Assembly: GCF_003112555.1 (NCBI RefSeq)
Contig: NZ_BEWB01000008.1
Span: forward strand, 463,471-527,470
Origin: Streptomyces coelicoflavus
Lineage (GTDB): Bacteria; Actinomycetota; Actinomycetes; Streptomycetales; Streptomycetaceae
Direction of reading: 5' to 3'
Length of the DNA: 64,000 bases
The position numbers were made by a program, and so were the translations under genes. This document shows, in pieces, positions 58,982 to 64,000 of the stretch. How positions within the stretch are numbered: the first letter of the stretch is position 1; each line of letters begins with the position of its first letter. The notes below the pieces were generated by a model, which saw only the letters and a program-made list of their open reading frames with translations, searched no databases and was not told where the DNA came from.

Positions 58982-59320
58982 ATGTCCCGCATGAAGCGCG
59001 TGAAGCGCACCCTCGCCCTCGCCGCCGTGAGCGCGGCCGGCCTGCTGATGACCGTGGCGGCCACCCCGTCCGTCGCGGCACCCGCCCAATCGCCCGCTCC
59101 GGCGTGCGTGGAGTACTACCAGAGCTGGCGTTACACGGACGTCGTCAACAACTGTGCCGAGACCGTGGCCGTCACCGTCGAGTACACGAACGGCCAGGAC
59201 GCTCCGTGCCGCGTCATCGCACCCGGCGCCTGGGCGACCTTCGCCGGCTACGGCACGGACGGCAACTACGCGATCGCGGTGCGAACATGCGAGCCGTCCG
59301 TTGCCGAGGTAGCCCCGTAA
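58982..59320 (+). CDS. Secreted proteinaceous alpha-amylase inhibitor (tendamistat/parvulustat family)
   Basis: 112 residues from ATG 58982 with AAGGA eight bases upstream. A signal peptide of about 33 residues (TLALAAVSAAGLLMTVAATPSVAA) is followed by a mature domain of about 75 residues. The inhibitory triad is present in QSWRYTD (Trp 49, Arg 50, Tyr 51). Four Cys (42, 58, 76, 103) have the spacing of the two tendamistat disulfides. CVEYYQSWRYTDV and APGAWATFAGYGTDGNY closely resemble parvulustat. These proteins bind animal-type and insect-type alpha-amylases very tightly outside the cell. It is placed next to an acarviosyl cluster. Confidence 0.93.
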   Translation: MSRMKRVKRTLALAAVSAAGLLMTVAATPSVAAPAQSPAPACVEYYQSWRYTDVVNNCAETVAVTVEYTNGQDAPCRVIAPGAWATFAGYGTDGNYAIAVRTCEPSVAEVAP

Positions 59321-59432
59321 GAACTGCTGAAGCAACCATGCGCCTCACGCGGCCGTCGATGACCGAAGCCGCCTCCTCCTCAGCGTTCGGCCTGCCGGCC
59401 AGTGCGGGCACGGGCGCCGCGACGGCGGCTGG

Positions 59433-59966
59433 TCATCCGGCCAGGTGCTTGCCGAAGAAGTCGGTGAGCTTGGCGACGGCAGCTGTGACGTGTTCGTCCC
59501 TGTCGTACAGGTCGATGTGCGTGGCGCCGTCGATGACGAACAGTTCCTTGGGTTCGGCCGCCCGTTCTATCGCTTCCCGGCTGAAGTACGCGGTCTCCGC
59601 CTCGGAACCCACGATCATCAGCAAGGGGCGGGGGGCGATGAGCCGGATCATCGCGTAGGAGTCGTACTGGGCCAGTTGGTCGGCGCTGCGCAGGACCCAC
59701 CCCTGGACCGCTCGAGGGTGGTATCCGCGCGGGGTCCGGTAGAACTCGTAGGTCTCCCGGAACTGCCGGGTGCCAGTCGCCAGCATGTCTTCGGCGTCGT
59801 CGGGGATCCAGGCCACTGTCTCCGGAGCCTCGCCGCGAGCCTCGGCGGTACGCGCCGCCGCGGCCCGGTCGAGCAAGGCCGTGAGGACCGCGGGGTCCTG
59901 GGCGCGGCCCAGCCCTTCACGGATCACGGAGCCCATGTCTCCGGCACTGACCGTGGCGACGGCTTT
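59433..59966 (-). pseudogene. C-terminal remnant of an alpha/beta hydrolase
   Basis: The last ~178 codons of a DltE/COG1073-type alpha/beta hydrolase. Homology-like sequence starts at KAVATVSAGDMGSVIREGLG immediately after an in-frame TGA (59967-59969) and runs through PRPLLMIVGSEAETAYF to GATHIDLYDRDEHV, with the catalytic Asp/His end. The N-terminal half with the nucleophilic Ser is absent. An ATG at 59936 could start a truncated product, but it would be inactive. The break is 60 bases from the insertion sequence. Confidence 0.75.
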
Positions 59967-60025
59967 TCACAGGACACAAGGACGCGTAATGAATCAAGGC
60001 GCCGTGTATTGAGTCAAAACACGCA

Positions 60026-61159
60026 CTGAGAGGTCGTTTAACCTGGATTACCCGTATATCCACCGGTTTTCAGGCCCCCGGGTTGCGGTGCTCGTGCTGC
60101 TGGAGATGCGGAGTGAGTCTTGCTGGTCAGGTGGGGTGACAGGCGAGGCGGGAAGTGACTTGTGCCTGTCTCATCCCAGGACGCCCGGCATTCGCGGACG
60201 CGTGCTTCCGTTGGTGTCGCTGTGCGCCTGGGCGCACTCGGTCCGCGGCGGTACGCCGGAAGCATGCCGACGCGACGCCCGTATCCGAGTGATCTGTCCG
60301 ATGCCCGCTGGGAGTTGATCGAGCCAGTGCTCTCGGCCTGGCGCTTCGAGCGCCGCGGCAGGGCCCTGGACTTCGGCCGGCCGCCGGAACACGACCTGCG
60401 CGACATCATGGACACGATCTTGTACGTAGACCGCACCGGGGTCCAGTGGCGCTACCTCCCGCACGACTTCCCGCACTGGAACACCGTCTACGGCTACTTC
60501 GCCAAGTGGGCGGACGAGGGTGTGTTCGCCCAGCTCAACGGCCTGCTCCGGCAGCCCCTACGGGAGAAGGAAGGACGGGACGCCGAGCCGTCGGCCTGCT
60601 TGATCGACGCCCAGAGCGTCAAGACCTCCACCAGCGTGCCCGCCGCCGGCCAGGGCATCGACGCTGGGAAGAAGATCGTGGGCCGGAAGCGGAACATCGT
60701 CACCGACACCCTCGGACTTTTACTTGCCGTGCTGGTCACCGCGGCAAGCGTGCAGGACTCCGCCGCCGGCGCCCGGCTCCTGGACCAGGTCGCCGCCGAC
60801 CATCCCGGCATCCGCAAGGTCTGGGTCGACGGCGGCTACCGCCAGCACCTCGTCGAACATGCCGCCACCCTCGGCATCGACATGGAGATCACCGCTCGAA
60901 AGTCTGGGACCAGGGGTTTCACTCCGGTCCCGAAGCGGTGGGCGGTCGAGCGCACCTACGGCTGGCTCATGCTGCACCGCCGCCTGGCCCGCGACTACGA
61001 AACCCTGCCCACCCGCTCCGAAGCCGTGATCCACATTGCCATGACCGACCTCATGGCCCGCCGCCTCACCGGCGAAAGCACCATCTCCTGGCGCGACCCG
61101 ACAGCACAGACTAAATGGCCGATTCCGGGATGAAACATCGGGCGAAAACGACCTCTGAG
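60026..61159 (+). mobile_element. IS5-family insertion sequence
   Basis: About 1.13 kb bounded by imperfect inverted repeats: CTGAGAGGTCGTTT (60026-60039) and AAACGACCTCTGAG (61146-61159), matching at 13 of 14 positions. It contains one transposase gene in the same orientation. A target-site duplication is not obvious. It may have taken part in the loss of the 5' half of the neighbouring hydrolase gene. Confidence 0.8.
60264..61133 (+). CDS. IS5-family transposase (DDE)
   Basis: 289 residues from ATG 60264. The N-terminus (PYPSDLSDARWELIEPVLSAW) and TGVQWRYLPHDFPHWNTVYGYFAKW are characteristic of IS5-type transposases. The catalytic acids lie in LIDAQSVKTS (Asp), VWVDGGYRQ (Asp) and RWAVERTYGWLMLHRRLARDYE (Glu). 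The frame is intact, so the element may still move. It cuts and pastes the surrounding sequence between the inverted repeats. Confidence 0.92.
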   Translation: MPTRRPYPSDLSDARWELIEPVLSAWRFERRGRALDFGRPPEHDLRDIMDTILYVDRTGVQWRYLPHDFPHWNTVYGYFAKWADEGVFAQLNGLLRQPLREKEGRDAEPSACLIDAQSVKTSTSVPAAGQGIDAGKKIVGRKRNIVTDTLGLLLAVLVTAASVQDSAAGARLLDQVAADHPGIRKVWVDGGYRQHLVEHAATLGIDMEITARKSGTRGFTPVPKRWAVERTYGWLMLHRRLARDYETLPTRSEAVIHIAMTDLMARRLTGESTISWRDPTAQTKWPIPG

Positions 61160-61253
61160 GCCCCCGCACCCGGGAGGATCCTGTTGGCGGTCGCCAACAG
61201 CGTGTCCATCTGGGGCTGCGGGGGCTCCGTGTGGCGAAGAAGGATGGGTGCAG

Positions 61254-62264
61254 TCAGCTCCCAGTGGGGTCTTCTGTGTGGCTGCCGGTGCGACTGCGGC
61301 GTGTCACGGCGAGGGCGCCTCCACCGGCCGCGATCAGGATGGCCGCTCCGCTGATCAGCCACGGCGTGGCGTCAGCGCCGGTGTGGGCGAGGGAGCCCGT
61401 CGGCGTCTTCGGTGTGGAGTCGCCGTCCGGGGTGGCAGCAATGGTGGAGGAGTCGGGTTCCGGTGTGTCGCTGTCCGACGCGGACGGCGTGACCCTTCCC
61501 GTACCGCCGTTCGGTTTGCCTGGGCCAGCGGGAGTGTCGGTGGGCGTGTGCGTGGGCTTGCCCGAGGGTTCGGGCTTCAGGGTGGTGGTCTTGGCGTTGG
61601 TGACGGTCACGGTCACCGGGCCGCCGGGAGCCGCGGTGAACGTCTTGGTCGTCTTGTACAGGTCGTAGCCGGCAGGGGCTTTGATCTCCTTGACCCAGAA
61701 CTGGGCCTTGCGGCTCGACATGGGCAGCTCTCCGGAGGCCGTGCCCTTGACTCCCGTGGTCAGGGTGAGCAGCGTCGAGGTGCCGGTGCCGATGTTCACG
61801 GTCGCGCCGGGCAGGAGCTTGCCGGTCTTGTCGTCCTTGGCCTGCAGGAAGACCTTGGCGGCCTTGAACGGGTCGGTGATCGTCAGCCGTGTGGTCGCGC
61901 CCGGGGTGACGATGACGTCCTGGTCGGCGACGACCTCGTGGAGCGGGCTGCCGGAGGCCGTCTCCTTGAGCCGGTAGACGCCGGGCGCGAGGTCGGACAA
62001 GGTCAGCTTCCCCTGTGCGTCGGTCGTCCCGCGTCCAGCTTCCTGGCCGGCGGAGTCGAGCAGCAGGAACACGGCGCCGGGCAGGGCGTCTCCGGCCGTG
62101 TCCTTGGTGGTGATCTCGACGCTGCCCGCGTCTGGGGCCGGAGTCTCGGCGGAGGCCGAGGGGGTCGGTTCGGAGGGCTCGGCGCTCGCGGCCGGCGCCC
62201 AGGTGAGGGTTCCGGCCGCGGCGACGGCGAGGGCGGCGGCGGATCGGACGAGACGTGCGTGCAC
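61254..62264 (-). CDS. Sortase-anchored surface protein with SpaA/prealbumin-like domains
   Basis: 336 residues from GTG 62264 (AAGGAG eleven bases upstream). A signal peptide (AALAVAAAGTLTWAPAASA) is followed by two Cna-B/SpaA-type beta-sandwich domains (SVEITTKDTAGDALPGAVFLLLDSAGQEAG... and KVFLQAKDDKTGKLLPGATVNI). Each has the Lys and late Asn or Glu positions that can form isopeptide bonds. A Pro/Thr/Ser-rich stalk leads to a sorting signal, LAHTG, a membrane segment and a basic tail (TRRSRTG). LAxTG is the class E sortase motif of Streptomyces. It should be covalently attached to the cell wall. Confidence 0.87.
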   Translation of the reverse strand: MHARLVRSAAALAVAAAGTLTWAPAASAEPSEPTPSASAETPAPDAGSVEITTKDTAGDALPGAVFLLLDSAGQEAGRGTTDAQGKLTLSDLAPGVYRLKETASGSPLHEVVADQDVIVTPGATTRLTITDPFKAAKVFLQAKDDKTGKLLPGATVNIGTGTSTLLTLTTGVKGTASGELPMSSRKAQFWVKEIKAPAGYDLYKTTKTFTAAPGGPVTVTVTNAKTTTLKPEPSGKPTHTPTDTPAGPGKPNGGTGRVTPSASDSDTPEPDSSTIAATPDGDSTPKTPTGSLAHTGADATPWLISGAAILIAAGGGALAVTRRSRTGSHTEDPTGS

Positions 62265-62293
62265 GAGGAAGAAGGCTCCTTGATCGGTCGGGG

Positions 62294-63092
62294 TCAGCGG
62301 GTGCGGCCGGTCGTATGGCCGGTGGGTGGCATCGCGGGGGTCGGACGGTTGGGTGGCTGCGGGGCCCTGGGTGCGACGTAGAGGTGCCGGCGGGTGTGGA
62401 TGGGGATCTGTTTCACGGCCCGGTGCAGCGGTTCGGTGGAGATCAGCGAGGCGGTGAAGGCCGCGGCGAGGGTGGTGGGAGCGGCGGCGGAGAACTGGGC
62501 CTGCCAGTGCGGTTCGCTCGGGTAGCCGCCCCAGGCGCGCCAGGTAGGGCCTTCGGAGCGGGTGGTGGCGTATTGGTGGCGCACGCCGCCGAGGCCGTCC
62601 GGTGGGAGGAAGGTCTGTGTGCCGTCCGTTTTGACGCTGTGGCTCCAGCCGCGCGTGAGGAGCGGTGTGTACACCTTCGTGCGGGGCCGTCGCGTCCTCG
62701 AACAGGTGGTTCTGGTCGCTGTGGCGGTCTTCGAGGTACAGGTCGAGCAGTTCGGCGTGGACGTCGCGCAGGAGTTCGGCGGGGGTGGTGGCGTCGAAGG
62801 TGATCTCCCAGGCCCGTGGGCCGAAGGGGACACGGTCCATGCCGATGGTCCACGTTCCTTGGCCTCGCTCCTCGGGTTCGGGAGCGAAGCGGGTCCACAA
62901 CCGGGCGCAGGGGCTGATGGCGAACACCATCCCTTCGAGTCCCTGGTGAAGGTGCCAGCCCTCGTCGAAGGGGAAGGCCCAGATCGTCTTCAGGTCTGCT
63001 CGGCCGGGACCTGCGAGGTAACGCGGGAGGACCCTCATGGTCTGGGCGGGGTCGAGGTCCTTGAAGGGGTCGGAGGGCGGATCGGGCAACAC
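62294..63092 (-). pseudogene. DUF317 protein gene with a frameshift
   Basis: From GTG 63092 (AGGAG ten bases upstream) the first frame gives RYLAGPGRADLKTIWAFPFDEGWHLHQ and continues to NHLFEDATAPHE near 62680. The conserved continuation KVYTPLLTRGWSHSVKTDGT lies one base over and runs to the stop at 62294 with TWRAWGGYPSEPHWQAQFSA. Together they make one DUF317 repeat protein of about 265 residues, a family common in Streptomyces and of unknown function. A one-base change near 62670-62690 either inactivates the gene or is a sequencing error. Confidence 0.7.
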
Positions 63093-63145
63093 GAGGAGAG
63101 GCTCCTGCTGGGTGGCTGGCGCGGGTGCGGGTTTCGGGATGAGGA

Positions 63146-63633
63146 TCAGCGGGTGCGGGCCCCGACGGGGGCGGTCGGCGGGGGCGGAGTTCTGCGCGAC
63201 GTGCGGCCGGCCGCTCGCTTAGGTCCGGAGGCGGCCCAGGCGCCGGGTAACCAGACGGCGGTGTACTGCTCGATGGCGTCGCGCAGCCCGGTGGTGACGG
63301 CCCCCTCCCATGGCGGGCGGCCGGGGCGGTGGTATTTGTCGAAGGTGCCGTACTGCTGGGTGTTCGGCCGGGTGTTGGCGGCTTCGTCGCGGCGGTGGAA
63401 GGTTCCGTGGTCCAGGAAGCTGAGCGCCACCGCGTCGATCTCGCCGCGGTCCGGGTGGACGACTGCGACCCGCAGCCCGCCATAGGTGTCCGCGTAGATA
63501 GTGCGGGTGAAGTCGATCCGCAGCCGTAGCGGCGTGCCCGGGACGGGAGCGGCGTAGTAGGTGTTGCCACGACGGCGTGGTCGTGGAAGGGGAGGCACAG
63601 CTCGGTGAAGAACTCGGGGGCCTGCAGGGACAC
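63146..63633 (-). pseudogene. Hypothetical protein gene of DUF317 neighbourhoods, probable frameshift
   Basis: The start at GTG 63633 gives SLQAPEFFTELCLPFHDHAVV; the conserved body (GNTYYAAPVPGTPLRLRIDF, then GGLRVAVVHPDRGEIDAVALSF, AIEQYTAVWLPGAW) is in another frame from about 63570 to the stop at 63146. The two parts fit one protein of about 160 residues after a one-base correction near CGCCGTCGTGG. No known catalytic motif. It sits between two DUF317 genes. Confidence 0.55.
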
Positions 63634-63662
63634 GAGGGTCTCCGGTCAGAGTTGGGCTGGGG

Positions 63663-64000
63663 TCAGCGGCGTGGGCCGGGCAAGGCGGGTCGGCTCGTGG
63701 TGCTCCAGCGCGGCACGCTGGCCGCGGGCAGCGCGGCCGGGCGGCGGGACGCGGCGGCCCGCCGGACGTCAAGCGGAGTGGGCGACGGCGGACTCGGCGA
63801 GAGGATCGGGGAGAGCCGGGCGTGGCCCTTGACGTAGCTGTCGGTGTTGTCCCGCCAGCGGGGAAGGGGTGCGGGGTCGGCCACGGCTTCGGTCACGGCC
63901 CGCAGGAGGGCGGCGGGGGTGTCGGTGCTGGCCGTGGCGTACCAGAAGGGCCGGGCTGAGGAGGTGCCGGCCCACAGGTGCCAGCGGGCGTCGCGGGTTT
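63663..64000 (-). CDS. DUF317 protein (C-terminal part; begins beyond the window)
   Basis: 112 codons are visible, running to the stop at 63663. The DUF317 signature ARWHLWAGTSSARPFWYATA, STDTPAALLRAVTEAVADPAPLPRW is followed by a Pro/Arg-rich tail. Same strand as the two frameshifted genes downstream. Function unknown; such proteins often come in pairs in Streptomyces accessory regions. Confidence 0.75.
   Translation of the reverse strand, partial: TRDARWHLWAGTSSARPFWYATASTDTPAALLRAVTEAVADPAPLPRWRDNTDSYVKGHARLSPILSPSPPSPTPLDVRRAAASRRPAALPAASVPRWSTTSRPALPGPRR

Overview
This window is high-GC actinobacterial DNA. Third-position GC bias, frequent GTG starts, 4-base and 8-base gene overlaps and DUF317-type genes all point to a Streptomyces chromosome. 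No tRNA, rRNA or CRISPR array was seen.

Left part (1-16.2 kb): ordinary accessory metabolism. It holds the 5' part of a Tat-exported GH2 beta-galactosidase, a membrane-anchored ricin-B lectin protein, a five-gene peptide/nickel-type ABC importer operon read leftwards, and a Cml-type MFS exporter preceded by a possible leader-peptide attenuator. A macro-domain hydrolase, a phytoene-desaturase-like oxidoreductase, a divergent AraC regulator/NQO-type quinone reductase pair, an inositol-phosphatase-like enzyme and a gamma-glutamyltransferase follow.

Scar (16.3-18.4 kb): a tyrosine integrase whose N-terminus has been replaced in frame by the helix-turn-helix of an IS5-type transposase, then about 0.7 kb of decayed sequence and a strong terminator hairpin.

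Starch/maltodextrin island (18.5-36.6 kb): three secreted GH13 proteins (a double-headed amylase-pullulanase, a shortened paralogue without the pullulanase catalytic domain, and a classical alpha-amylase with a starch-binding domain). Next comes the leftward operon malE-malF-malG-alpha-glucosidase-LacI regulator, and a second, divergent MalR. Polymers are cut outside, dextrins enter through MalEFG (no ATPase is encoded here; in Streptomyces MsiK usually supplies it), and are hydrolysed inside.

Pseudo-oligosaccharide cluster (36.65-57.4 kb): dTDP-glucose synthesis genes (acbA and acbB types) divergent from one almost gapless 14-gene rightward operon. It encodes an aminotransferase, an ABC-2 exporter, a maltokinase-like kinase, two glycogen-synthase-like glycosyltransferases (one fused to a HAD phosphatase), a GlgC-like nucleotidyltransferase, an acarbose-7-kinase-like PfkB kinase, amylomaltase, 2-epi-5-epi-valiolone synthase, a cupin, a ROK cyclitol kinase and an RmlD-like reductase. 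This is an acarbose/acarviostatin-type alpha-glucosidase/amylase inhibitor cluster, related in concept to the acb, gac and gct clusters, but with a different set of tailoring enzymes.

Directly beyond it (57.3-59.3 kb) lie a class-C beta-lactamase-fold hydrolase and, divergently, a tendamistat/parvulustat-family protein inhibitor of alpha-amylase. CTTGC/GCAAG operator-like motifs recur before the alpha-amylase, before malE, between acbA and acbV, and before the protein inhibitor. The locus therefore appears to join starch digestion, dextrin uptake and two chemically different amylase inhibitors, one small-molecule and one proteinaceous.

Right end (59.4-64 kb): a decayed alpha/beta hydrolase next to an intact IS5-family element, a sortase-anchored SpaA-like surface protein, and two frameshifted genes plus one partial gene of DUF317 type or context.
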